Assembly (NCBI GenBank): GCA_023362775.1
Contig: JALMGJ010000061.1
Location: 630,001 to 694,000, forward strand
DNA length: 64,000 nt
Source: Charina bottae
Taxonomy: Eukaryota > Chordata > Lepidosauria > Squamata > Charinaidae
Direction of reading: 5' to 3'
The notes below the pieces were generated by a model. It saw only the letters and a program-made list of their open reading frames with translations. It was not told where the DNA came from and did no database searches. Of the stretch, positions 1 to 12,300 are shown one piece after another (the stretch's first letter is position 1; each line of letters opens with the position of its first letter). A program made the position numbers and the translations under genes.

Positions 1-230
1 CGTGGCTTTCGCTCCCAGCAAAGCATGCTCCGGTCCTGTGGTCGGGTTATGCTGTAATAAGACGGCAGCGGGCAGAACACACCCCAGGCTCTTGCAGTTT
101 TTCTGTACTAGCTTTACAGAACTGCAAGGGCTTTTTGTGCTCGGCCCCATTCCTGCTTTCAACGCTTCTTGAAGGTTGCTTAACATAAACCGCTTACAGC
201 AGCCCAGTCTTTTCTGGCAAGGAATTCAGC

Positions 231-236
231 TTTATT
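231..236 (-). terminator. ANKRD13A: Poly(A) signal of ANKRD13A
   Basis: The minus strand reads AATAAA about 500 nt downstream of the ANKRD13A stop codon. It is the only canonical signal I noticed between the stop and the window edge, so it probably sets the 3' end of the transcript. A (CA)n tract lies at 242-259, just inside the 3'UTR. Confidence 0.7.
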
Positions 237-733
237 TAAAAACACACACACACACACACCCCCGTGAGTGGAAGATTTGCTTCGGGGGGGCAGAAGAGGG
301 AAACGCTTGGAAAGGCTACAGGGGGTGAAGCAATTGGGGGGGCAGAAAGGAAAGGAAAAGCACTCTGGAGTAGGCAGACTGTGGGGGAGGCCTGTAGGGC
401 AACAAAAAGACCCCCGACAGCCACTGAAATCTTTGGTAGGCAAGGTGCTGGCTCCGCAGAAACCCTCCCCGCGGCTCAGGCTCCCCCCCCCCCCTCGAGG
501 CTGGCAAGAGTCCACTGGCCCTGTCAGAACAGCCTTTGGCAAAGGTAGCTCGGGGTGCCCTCTGTCAGTGCAACCGCTGAGCACAGAGGAAGACGGGCAG
601 ATCTTTGGGCTCAAAGCTTTGGCGATTGACTGGAAGAGCCCCATCCCTGCTAAAGACGCCCCCCCCCCCCCGCAGTTCCCAGGCCGGAAGGGGCCTGGGG
701 CGTCTGGCGCTTGCTCCCGCGGGTGTCGTGCCG
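237..733 (-). other. ANKRD13A: 3'UTR of ANKRD13A
   Basis: This stretch lies between the stop codon (734-736) and the AATAAA at 231-236. It contains a CA dinucleotide repeat at 242-259 and long C-runs near 482-494 and 660-671. I see no coding exon in it; the frames that stay open here are by-products of high GC. Confidence 0.6.
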
Positions 734-3700
734 CTACTTCTCCAGCAGAGAGCGCTGCAGAGCCTCCCGCAGCTGCTCCTCCTCCTCCGCCTGCCTCCGC
801 TGCTCCCGTTCTTGCTCTTCCCGGACAGAGAGCGCCATGGCCAGCTGCAAATCCCGGTCAAACGTGGAAGAACCGCGCAGGGGTGGGTGGCTCCCGCCGT
901 TTGCCAGGAGGCTCTCCTGCAGCGCCCTGCGCGGGGGAGAAAAGTGTTTTCCAACGGGGCCTGGCAGGCGGGCTCAGATGCCCACCGCGGAGTTCTGCCA
1001 CAGACAGCTGCTTCCCAGACCCGCCTGGCGTCCAGCGAGCCCCATTCTGGGCCTGGGCTTTGGGGGAGGGTCTACATCTTCCCAAGTGCTGATGTTTATG
1101 GGGGGCGGGCCGGCCCCTTCCCGAAGCAGACGAGGCAGCTGCCGAGAGGGCTCTGCAGGGAGGCGGAAGGGGGCAAACCAAGCCAGAGCCGCAAGGAGCG
1201 CGGGTCCTGCCCAGAGACGGGTCCCCCCCCCCCCCCCGCGGAGGCTGCCGTGGGATGTTCAGCCCCAACTACAAGGACCCAAGCGCTCCCGGCCTCACCT
1301 CTGATACTGGAGGCCGAGGTCCTGTGAGTAAGAGACGTCCCCGTTCAAGTGTGGCTCCAGAGGGTCCTGGAGAGACACCGGAGCGGTTACAGATCCACTT
1401 CCCACCGGGAGAACCAGACCCCCTCCTGTCTGCAGGTGCGAACGCTGAAGGGTGCTCTTATCGTTCAGAGGCGCCCACTCCTCGGTGGGCCACATTCGGA
1501 GGAGTGTGTGGAAAGCGGAGTACAACCCATAAACGCGTACTGATAAAACAGTAGAACTAAAACGTCCCGGGTTGGAAAATAAAGCGCAACTCGGGCCTAA
1601 AACCAATGGAAAGGCAAAAGGGGAGCCCGGCGGGCAAAGCTCTTGACAGCTCCCCGAGAAAGGCGCGCGGAGGACCGGGACGAGAACTCACCTGGTTCTG
1701 GCCAGACTCCATCAAGCTCTGCTGGATGGCAAACTGCATGATTTCGTTGTCCTCGTCTTGCACGTGCAAGTTCCGGCCATCGTCCTGAATGCGGTAGGAT
1801 TTGGGGATCTCGAAGACGGAGGGGTCGACCGTGAAGGCGGGGGCCGGAGCGGCTGGAGAACGGGGAGGGGGAGTTGTGATCGGGACAGCCGCCAGCAGCT
1901 TTGGGGGGTGGGCTCGGGTCCAGACGGGCTGTGGCTCGCTGTTCGGCTCCTGACCGCTCTTCCGGCCCCACCCGTCCCACCCCCCGAGCAGTCTCCTCAC
2001 CAGCCGTCCCCCGGGGCCCTTCAGGGCCCTGGGGTGAAGCTTCTTCCAGGGTGCTGCAGCTGTTCACGCTTCCAAAGGTAATCCTCGCATTCAGGATGTG
2101 GAACAAGGGGATCTCTGCAGGGTGGGAGAGAGGCAGCGCTGAGCAGCCAGGCCCCGGCGACCTCTGCCGCCGCGCTGCTTGCAAGGCGCTCCAGACGAGA
2201 AGCGCGGGGCGGAAAAGCTGTACCGATTTTGACCGGAAACCCGGGCGGGAAGTCCAGCGTGATGAAGTCCCTCAGCCGGGCAAAGTGGGCGCTGGTCCTG
2301 GCCATCAGGTCCACGATGGGCGAGACCTGCTCCACGAGGGAGAGCGGGAACTCTTCGGACATCCACAAGTTGGCTTTGAACCTGCGTGAGAAAGGCAGGG
2401 GTGGCCACGCGGGTGGGGGCGAGCGTGGGGCGCCATCCTTCCTGGGGGCCCTTTCCCGGCCGGCTCAGGGACTCCCAGCTGAGCCAGAGCGCGGTGGGGG
2501 TTTTCCCGAAAGGGGAGCTGCTCGTCCGCAGCGTGGAAAAGGGAACGGGGCCGCTGCCCCCGGCCCAGGACGCTCCCTCTGGCCGAGCGGCTGCCGGGCT
2601 CTTCCCGAGGGAGCAGAGCGGGGAGGGGGACCCCCCCCCCCGAAGAGGACCAGGGGAACCAGCGGCTTTACTTCTGAGTCCGGACGGTCACTTCTTTGGG
2701 CCTGCCGACATCTCTGTCCTTCAGGTCAAACTGAGGGTCGAAGTATTCCTCTGGTGTGAGAGCTGTTGGGTTGTTGGCCGAGGCAAACTCTGTGGTGAGG
2801 TCCTGGGGGAAAGGGCAAGGTGACTGCCCTCAGGGGCTGCGGCCTCCCCCAGAAGGACCGCCCCCGCCTCTAGCGGAGGGCGGGAGGGGCAAGGGCGGAA
2901 CGCAGGGCGGGGCTCGGCGGGCGTCGGAAGGCTCACCTGCTGGGCCCCGTATTCGTGCTCAATGGTGCCCAGGAAGGATTCCAGGGGGCTTCGGTCAGCT
3001 AAGAGGAAGGGGAAAGCGGCTGGTCAGCTCCCAGCTGCCTCCACCCTGCGGGCCTTTCCACCAAGCGGCTCGGCCGCAAGCGCAAAGGGAAGAGGACGAC
3101 TTGCGGCAGGAGGAGACGGGTGTCAATTTCACCTCTTTTTGAGGACTTGCCTCCCCCGGCCTTAAAAGAGCCACACGATACGAAACACCAGTTTACGGTG
3201 GGGCCCGGGATACCAGCGTCTCAGCTGCTCACACGGGCATGGTGCGCTTTCACACAAGCCTTTTACCTCAGTTGGGTGTGTGGGCTCTTCAAGGATCGAG
3301 AAGGAAGCCAGGGCGGAAGCCGAAGGCAGCAGGGATGCCGGTCTCCAAGGATTATGGTGTGGGACTATTTTAGGACTTTAATTCCACTGGGCCTTCAGCC
3401 AAGGAACCTGGTGCCAACTCTGGCTGCCAACGCAGCTGCTAGGAGAGGTTTGGCCAGCAGTTCAAGATGGCCTCCGTCTCTGTCAGCAAGGCTTTACCTT
3501 TGTATCTTCTCTTCTCCTCTTCGGTCAAGTGCTCTGTCCGGATCTTGGTCACCACATTCACGTTGTTGGCTGTGAAGACCTTGAGACAGGAGGGAGAAGC
3601 TCCAGATCTGGCCAAAGCACCAAACCCAGACGGCCCGGAAGCCCCCAGAGAAGCTGCCCCTTCTCTGACCCTCCTGAGGCTCAAGTGGCCAAACCCTAAG

Positions 3701-6700
3701 GACACTTGTTGGCAAGCGCCAGACCCCCGCTGCTGCGCCAGTCCAGACCACCCAGTGGGCTACAGCTTCCATCACCCTTGCCGGTGAGAGAGAGTTGGCC
3801 ATGGGGTGATGGGAGCCACAGTCCAACAAGGGACCTTCAGGAGACCTCGGCCTGCGTTACATGCTGCAAGTTTTCCCCGAGCCACACAAAGTAGACACCT
3901 CCATGAGGTCCTCCCGCTGCTGCGACAGGCTTGAAGCTCCTTAGCTCGTCATTCCATTCTCTGAATGCGTCCAGACAGGCCCCTCTTGAAGCCATAGAGC
4001 TAAGTAACTGTGGTAGAACCCACACCTGTTCTGCGCCCCCAGCCCGATTCTCAAACGCTGCAGCATTTCTGGTGGCCAGACGGACCTTCTACCACCACCG
4101 AAACTAGTGGTGGAAATTCTCAGAGACTCGCTACGTTCTGGGTAAACCCCTCTCCATAAATCCTGGTGCTTTTTTTTTTCCAAGGAGGCCTCCGTGCCAG
4201 AGTCCAGGCGGCTTCTTACCTTTGCTTCATAGTCGTCGACCACTTCACTCCTCTCGGTTCTCCAGACCCAGAAGCCGGAGGTATTTCTGCAAGGCAAATA
4301 CCCATTTCCAGAGCCTCCGTGCTTCTGCCATTCTGAAGCCCAGGGGTGACTCAGCGTTCCTCAGCGTTTCTCAACCCTCCTGGGGGGAGTGGGTGGTCAG
4401 TTCCCCATCAAGGGTCTTGTCGCGGAAAACAACAGGAGACGGGGACAAGGGTTCCTCAGGCCAGAGATGCCCACCCTACCTTTCAAATGCGATGTTCCTG
4501 GTATCCAGGGAGGTGTTGATGATGGGAGAGGTCAGCCGCCGCTCCACCTCCTTGTTCTTGGGGACCATGGAGTCCAAGGTCAGCCGCTTGATTTGCTGGG
4601 TGATCTCGAAACGCTCGGCCGCCACCACTTTCTCATCGTGGTTGACCTCAATCAGCTCAGCCCAGTGCCCGGTATCTGCAAAGCCAAGCGGGAAGCGCTG
4701 AGCTGTGTCGGAACAGTGCTTGTAAAGATCAGCAGGGAGCTGAGGGCCAAGCCCGCTGCATCTAGCTGAACCACCCAAGCTAGCCGAAGTCAGAATCCCA
4801 GCAAAACTTAGCAATTCGGGAGCAAAGAATGCGTTCTGGCCATAGAGAAAATCCCAGTCCTTTCTGGAAGTAAATTAGTGGGAAATCCATGTTTAGGACA
4901 GCAGCCAGTTCAGGGAATCCACTTCTGGAAACTGAGCAGCCCCCAGAACAGCCCCATCCAGGGGAGATGGAGCCTGCCCCTGAATTTTGCACATCCCTGA
5001 AAAAGTCAATGCCTAAAGCCAAGGCGTTTTACCGCACGCTTCCAAAACGCTGCTCTAGCGAAGGTTTAAACCTTGGCTGCTAGATTTACGCCACATACTG
5101 CTAGATACGTATATTAGGCACCCTCGATGTTGCTCAAGAGCAGCACCCGCATCCAGATCGTACCAAGATTTTTGTTAACTCTCCAGGTCCACCGTTTTGG
5201 GCAGCAAAACTAACGCAAGACGGAGACTGCCTTTTGCGCATGCCGTCATGGCAAGGGTTAGTGATGCTGGCGGAGAATCGCAAAGAAGGGGCTGGAGTTT
5301 GTGACGGCAAAGCGCAGCACGCTATATGCCCGCTTGGCCTCCCCCGCACTCGTGACGTGATCTTTACCAAAACTTTTAGGGGGGAAGCACTGTAGATCCC
5401 ACGGGATGTTAGCACTGATTCATCTCCTGGGTCTCTCCAGTTGGGGGGGGCACGTACTCTTCCAGCCAATCCCAGCCCTTCTTCCTCCCCCCCCCCCCCC
5501 GGAACTCTGGCGCTTCTCACCTTCCCCTCTGAAAATCAGGCTGCGTCTCCCTCGTTCCCAACTCATGTTTTCAAAGCCCAGTAGTGTGATATCCACGCGC
5601 AGCTTTGCGCCGCTCTTCCAGATGCGGCAAACGTCACTGGGGCAAACTCTGGACACCAGCGGGACTGTTGGGAGACGCAGAGAGTAGAAGAGCTAACGTC
5701 CATTCTGTTTTTGGGAGGGCGGGTGGACGATACGCTTGAGAATCCCCGCCCAGTAGACCCCTTGGCCAGGCCCAGCCAGAGGCTTCCAAGATGCCACCGA
5801 GGAGATGCAAGTTAGGTTCCCATATCATATTTTGCTTGCCCGTTTTTGAATAAACCTGAGTTGTGTTCACGCATCAAGTAAACCACATATTCTGGTTTAC
5901 AAGCCATAATAGTTAGGCTCGTACAACGCACTAACCTGACACAAAGCAAAGGCTTAATGTGATGTGCAAGTCAAGTCCCTACCTAAGAACACGGGTTTTC
6001 TTTTCCTTGTGTGAAAAATCCCTCCTCCTGCATGAATCTGCCTCTTTTTAAAACCTGAAACTCTGACCCACATTTTCTGCCTACCTTAAGGCTGCACTGT
6101 GCAAAAAGGCCTCTCCATCTACATGCCCAGAAGAGCCCCAACTCTAACAATAACTGACAAGGCAGAATAAACTGGATTTGAGAACGTCAAGCCCCACAGC
6201 TTACATTTCATCACCACCACTTTTTGGTACTCTTACACAGAAGAAAGGTGAAGCATGCGTCACACACGTGAAGAGAAATGCATTTTGCATCTTGAAAGAT
6301 TCAAAATTTATGGTTTGAAAACAAAAGGAGATTAAAGGGCAGGCAGTATTTGAGAGTGGCAGAAAAGATGCCTGTTGGTCACAGGAATACTGTGAAACAC
6401 AATTTAATCCAGAAATGAGTATCAGCTTCCCAGGCCGAGTTGGATCAGTGTGAGCTCAGTACAAGAGGATAGAAGCGGCAGCTCGATTCAGACTTACCCC
6501 AGCTGGTGAATTCCCACTTCATTTCCACATAAAAATCTGGAGTCTATTGGGAAAAAATGGAATACGGCTGAGGCTTGATTTGGCTTGGAGGGAGGGGAGG
6601 AGGGGAAAGGGGGGCCTCTAACCCACCACGCAGGAGACTTTGGTTGAGTCTCTTTTCAAGCTCAGCATTAATTTCCTTGAAATTCACTTCTTGGCCTGGA

Positions 6701-8590
6701 ACCAGCCATCTCTCTCCTGCTCTAACCGGCACCAGCTCTCGGGACCACGGGTTCTTTTCCCCCGACCGGGCACTCGATTTTTAGCGAGAGATTGTACCCG
6801 GGGTCTCCAGCACGGCCTCCCCCAAAGTTGGCGGGGAGAAGAGTGGCAGAAGCCAAACCAAGAGGCGGCTTCCACAGCAAAACCACACAGCCCTCCAAAA
6901 CTGGAGCCAGTTTTCTGGATATGCCTGACAGGTCCCTTGCACCACTGACACTCAGACGGTAAACCACAAGAGGGAAAGGACAAGATCCCTCTCGCAGCCC
7001 TTCCCCACCTGAGCTTTAGAGGAGGTGATGGATGACGCATCCCTTCACCCCAGCCCTCAGGCACGCTCCTGCATTTACCTCGCTGATCTTCTGGAGCAAT
7101 TCGGGGACGCCGCCAAGGGTGGTGGACGTCTGCTGGTAGTCACGGTGTTGAAGGACCACGTGGACTATTTCCGGATCCCCGGTGCTGATGGCCTCGTGCA
7201 AGACTGGAGGGAAGGCAAACGGAGCTAAGACTGCGGGAGTGGGGCAGCGCCGGCATCGGAGCCTCGCAATCGGGAGGAGATCAGTCCCGGCCACACGGAG
7301 GTGCAGCATTTAGCTCCAGTCTTCCAAACCTTAATTTCTGGGGCAGTGGCAGCAGCCTCACCCTTCCCGCCTCCGCCAGTTCCTCGGCCCCCACCCTCTC
7401 CGAGGGCTCACCTGTCCAGCCCTGCGCGTTCTCTTTGGTGACATCCGCCTTGTGCTGCAACAGGACTCGGGCAGACTCAACGTACCCCAAGGAAACCGCC
7501 AGGTGCAACAAGCTTCGCCCGCGGGGATCCTGCTGGTCGACATCCTGGTGAAAGATCAAGAGGGAGACCTCTTCTGAGACACCGGGACCCCCCACCGACC
7601 CGGACGGGATTTTGGCCCTTTTTCAGACACGCCACAAACTCTACGGAAGCAGCTCCAGCTCTGTGACTGCGTTGCTTCGCTGGGACACACAGACAGGCAA
7701 GCTCAGAAATGAGACAGCAACCCTGCGGGACCCCCCCTTCCTTTCTTTCCCTTTCCCTTCCTTCCCCCAGCCAAGAGAAGCACCTCCTCAGGGGCAACTG
7801 AGTAGGAGACCCTTCCTCCCCCTCCCCCTCTTCCCCCCCTGTCCTAACCAAGCCGAAGAGAAGTTTGGGAGTGGAAAAGGGAAGCCGACTTCCCCAGCCA
7901 GACCTTCCACCTCCTGAACCTGGCGCTGCGGCAGCTCTCCTAGATGCCAGCCAAAGAGAAATCCCTGGCGCGGGAGGCACCCTCCCTGGCCTGGGGCTCC
8001 GGGCACACAAGGGCGCCCCAGCCCTGCCCTCGGTCGTTGCACTGAAGCGGAGAAGGTCTCCTTTGGGCGCCTCTCCCTTCGGCTAGAGTCAAGGGCAGCG
8101 GAGCGGGCGGCTGGCAAGGGCGGCCTGGCCGGGGATGATGGGCGCGGGCCTGCGGCACCCAGGAGGGCGCTGGCGGGGGTCTGCCGGCCCGAAAGGCGCG
8201 GACCCTCGGGCGGAGAGGGGGGCTGCTGCTGCTGAAGGTGCCCGGGGGGCGCCCGGCGGTGCCAGGCGAGGCGGCGGCGGCGGATGGGATGCGCACAGAG
8301 ACAATGAGCGTCCGGACGGCATGGGATGCGAGCGCGGGCCGGCATGCATGGCCCCGCGCCCCTTACCTCCGCCTCCGGCCAACCCGGGCGAGCTGAAAGA
8401 AAAGAGCACCTGCGGCTGAGGGGGGCGGCCTTGGGACCGCGCCGGCCGAGCCCCGGCGCCCGCGGCAGTCTACCTGAGCGGAGCCCCCGCCTCCCCCGCG
8501 CGGTACCTGGCCCTGCAGGGCGGCCTCCAACTGCCGGAAGTCGTTCCTCCAGACCAGGAGGTGCAGCGGGAACCGGGCGGCAGCGCTCAT
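734..8590 (-). CDS. ANKRD13A: Ankyrin repeat domain-containing protein 13A
   Basis: Ubiquitin-interacting-motif adaptor that, from family knowledge, binds Lys63-linked ubiquitin on endocytosed receptors such as EGFR at the plasma membrane and endosomes. The 15 coding exons (in transcript order) are 8507-8590, 7412-7544, 7079-7203, 6498-6543, 5521-5664, 4480-4675, 4220-4286, 3498-3579, 2937-2998, 2672-2802, 2224-2381, 2001-2114, 1692-1852, 1299-1429 and 734-926. All have GT-AG junctions and compatible phases and give 608 aa (human 590). N-terminal ankyrin repeats contain [19 protein letters not shown] (about residues 38-56). The central conserved domain includes [20 protein letters not shown] and [12 protein letters not shown]. 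The C-terminus carries UIM-like segments: [31 protein letters not shown] and the terminal [12 protein letters not shown]. The linker exon 1299-1429 is diverged and about 20 residues longer than I recall in human. ATG at 8588-8590 matches the family start. Introns over 300 nt (for example 5665-6497, 3580-4219 and 7545-8506) hold no other gene that I can see. Confidence 0.97.
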
Positions 8591-9377
8591 GCTGCGGCCC
8601 CGAGGCTCCTACGCGGCCCAGCCCGCGCCCCGACGCGCCATGGCCCGGCCGAGCTCGCACCGACCCTGCGCTGCCCTCCGCCCGGCCCCGCTCGCCGCCT
8701 CCGCCGCCTCCGCCGGGCCCGGAAGGAGCGAGCTCCGCCCGGCGGCGTCGCGGCTCGGCGCTTCCCCGCGACGCCCGGAGCGCCATCTTTGGAGAGGGCA
8801 GCGGCCGCCTCGCTTCTTGCACAGCCGCCATGTTGACGAAGGGCGCCGTCGGCCTCCACGCCCGCGGGTCTCTTGGGAAAGACGCGCGTAGCGTCGACCG
8901 CCATGACAGCTAAGGGCGACGCTTCCGCTTCCGCTTCCTTCGCCGCTATGTTGAGAGAGGGCAGCCTTTGCGGTTTCCCGCAGAAGCGGATCTTGAGCAG
9001 ATGTGCAAAGGGTGTTTTTTTGGAGAGCAGTCTGCGTAATGTCTTTACGTTTTAAAAAGAATGCGGTGAAACCGCAACTGCGAATAATTTCTCTCAACCG
9101 CTCCTGGAGGGGGGACCGCGAAAGCGGCCTTTCTGCCAGCCCTGAAGATGGCCGCAACTGCCTCCCTTCGCCAGGAGTGAGCATGGCGGCCGCAGCGGCG
9201 CGCCCCTCCCCCAGCCTCGCGAGGGCGGCCCACGCGACGTGCGGAAGCGTCTTGGCGAATGGCGCCGCTTGCGCAGCAAGGCGCGCCGGCGGCGTGCGCG
9301 TGCGCGGCGAGCCTCCTCCGTGACTGTCGGGGCTGAGGGCGACCTGCGAGCGGTGGCGACCCCCGGCCCTGCCCGCC
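8591..9377. promoter_or_regulatory. Head-to-head CpG-rich promoter of ANKRD13A and GIT2
   Basis: Only 787 nt separate the two start codons, on opposite strands. The interval is dense in CpG, has no obvious TATA box and contains repeated YY1-type cores: GCCGCCATGTTG at 8824-8835, CGCCATCTTT near 8781, GCCGCTATGTTG near 8942, and the reverse-orientation forms AGATGGCCGC near 9146 and ATGGCGGCCGC near 9183. ETS-like CCGGAAG and CTTCCG cores also occur. This is the usual form of a CpG-island bidirectional promoter; transcription start sites cannot be placed from the sequence alone. Confidence 0.75.
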
Positions 9378-12300
9378 ATGTCCAAGCGGCTGCGGAGCAG
9401 CGACGTCTGCGCGGATTGCAGCGCTGCGGGTAGGCCGCGGCGGAGGCGGGGAAGGAGGGGGACCCGCCCGGGAAGCGGCTGCTAGGGAGCGGGGCGCCTG
9501 AGCGTGTGCAGAGCGCCCCGGGGCCCCGGCCGGAGGGGGCGTCGCGGGTTCTTTGGGGCGCCGGAAGGCGGAGCGCCGCTCCTCCAGGTGGACTGCAGCT
9601 CCCATGGTCCTCGGCCGGCCGGGGGGGCCGGCCGGGATGTTTGGGGCGGGGCCCGGGCCTGTAGCCACCCCTCGCCGGACCGGCCTAACCCGAGCGGGGC
9701 AGCCTGGCCGCACCCCCTCCCGCCGCTGCCCAGCCGAGGGGCGCGACCCCCAGCGCCGCCCCCTCCTTGCCCCCCCGTTTCCCGGTTTGCCCCTGCGGCG
9801 GGGGGGCTGCCTGCACCCCGGCCTTGCCCCTCAGGGGGGTCCGGCGGCCGCCCTTCACCCGGCCGGCGACTTCCCATTTTCCGCCGCGGACGCTCGGCTT
9901 CCTGCTGGGGGGGCGGCCGCCTGCCTGCCTGGCTGGCCTCGCTCCGGCTCCGTCCGTGCCCGGCCGGAGGTCCCCGCTCGCCTCACCGACCCTCCCCTCC
10001 CCTCCCCACGTTCCCCTGCAGAGCCGAGCTGGGCCTCCGTGAACCGGGGCGTCCTCCTGTGCGATGAGTGCTGCAGCGTCCACCGCAGCCTGGGCCGCCA
10101 CATCTCCCAGGTCCGGCACCTGAAGCACACGCCCTGGCCCGCCACGCTGCTGCAGGTACCCGAGGGGGCCGGGGCTCGGCTGGGGCCTACGGGTCGAGTC
10201 TCTGCAACCGGGCGAAGGGCCCCCTGGGCGGACCTGTATTGCGGACACGCCTGGGGAAGCCCTTGCGGCTCACAGAGGGAAGCCCTTGTTATTTAAAGCA
10301 CCGTTTTTCCACCTCGCGGACTTTAAGATGCTGGCTGGGGAATTCCGGGAGTTGAAGTCCATCCCCCTTAGAGTCACCGAGGTTGACAAACACTGCTTGA
10401 AAGCATCACCTGCTGCACGATGCATCCCCAGGTGCGTCCAGAAGGAAGCCTGCATTAGGGCTCCCTTAAATACAGTACCGGAAATGCATTTTCATCCACT
10501 GCGGACTAGGACCTCATCCGGTCTTACCTGATAGCTTCTTATCTGGTTGCTTTAGATCCCCAAGCGTCTCCACCAATTTGCCTCTAAGGGCGGTAGTTCT
10601 GTGTAGCTCATCCTGAACTCAGGATAAAGGTTGAAGAGATGGAATTCTGTCTGCTTAATGTGGGGATGCCTCGTTTGCAGCAGGCTGTTCGGTCTGTAGT
10701 ATTGGGACTAAAAAACGGCCAAATAAGAATGCTAAGGTTTTTGGGCCCTGCTAGCCTTCTTAGATCTGGATTCAGAAGAAGATGCCTCTAACAAGTCCTG
10801 AGCTAACTAAATACTATCTGGTTTGATTTCTGAAAAATGTTTTCTTTATTTAGTTTTCTGTCTTTCACGGAGAGATCTTTAAATCATCAGCTCCTCACTA
10901 ATTTTGGAAGAAGAACTTAAATGGGGAGAGAAATGCAGAAAGTTAGACTTCGATCGTCTTGAATCGGATGTTTGATTTGGGAATAGCTGCAGCTAGGAAT
11001 TGAACGAAGCTCAGGTCCTGATTTTGTTGCTTTCTTTTTGTTGAATCACAACTGAGACCCTGATCTTTGTTCTGAAGGTCAAGCATCAAATAGAACAAAA
11101 CCTTGAAAAGGGTTAGCTGCGCCAAACCTTGAAATATTACGTTATTGATGGTTTTATTTTTATGCTTGATCTTAAACATTTATCGCAATTAGTGATAGCA
11201 GCTTTATTTATTACGGGCTTATAACTAACGGCTGTTTTGCAGATGGTGGAGACCTTGTACAGTAATGGCGCTAATTCCATCTGGGAGCATTCGTTGCTGG
11301 ACCCGGCGTCGGTCATGAGCGGAAGGCGCAAAGCAAGCCCTCAGGACAAAGTGCAGTAAGTGGAGCAGGGCCGGAACCAGCCTGTTCCTCGAGCAGCAGC
11401 GGCGCTTAATAGAGAATAGCAAGTGCAGCCGCAGGTGCCCGTGGGCTTCGCCCCCTCCTCCTGCGTTGTCAGCGTGAGGGAAGACACGGGAGTACAGCAC
11501 GGAAACTCTTCTTTATCCAGGGAGCTTTCTGGGAGGAGGAGGGGAGGGGAAGGTGCGCCCCTGAGTAGTCGCAGTGATGTGAGCACGGGGGCAAAACTTC
11601 CCAATATTTGGCTGAGCCAGCGGGCACTGAGGCTGAGCACGACTGGGCTGTTTCGGTAAGCGAATGTGCCACTTTCAGCCTTCTGTGCTCGCCTAAAAGT
11701 ATATATCTGGCCTCTTCGATGGAGGCTTCTAACTTTCCACCGGTGCTTGACGTGTCCAGCACTGAACGTCCAGCAGAGTCACGGTATCTTCACTGACGGT
11801 GAGAATAGCTAGCTGGATCTCTCATGTAACCCTTTAAACCTCTGATGAAATCATTTTGGGGGACATGCAGCACGCAAACCGATGCATTTTGCTGGAGCGT
11901 TTATGATTTGTCCATGCACTTGGAAACTCGGGCTGCAACCCTGCCTACACCAAATCAGGGGATATCATGGAAATACATGTGCTGAGGATTAAGGGCGTGG
12001 CCAGCAATGCAGATTGTTCCTGGGCTGATCGCAACTCAACAAGTTGGTCTTTCGTGTTGGTTTGCTTCCGCCTCGCCCACGCGCCGCCCCCTCCCCTGCC
12101 GCTTTGGCCCGTGGCAGGGAAGCCCCTTCTGGACTTTCTGGAGTTCTCGGGTTACAACCTTTTCTTCCTTCATCTCCCGCAGCCCCAACAAAGCGGAATT
12201 CATTAGGGCAAAATATCAGATGCTGGCCTTTGTCCATCGCCTGCCGTGCCGGGATGATGACAGTGTGACCGCCAAAGACCTCAGCAAGGTAGGGTTCACC

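Noticed and set aside
3700..3835. Possible SINE around ACAGTCCAACAAGG in ANKRD13A intron
   Set aside because: The stretch is reminiscent of decayed interspersed repeats, but I could not define ends, target duplications or a family.
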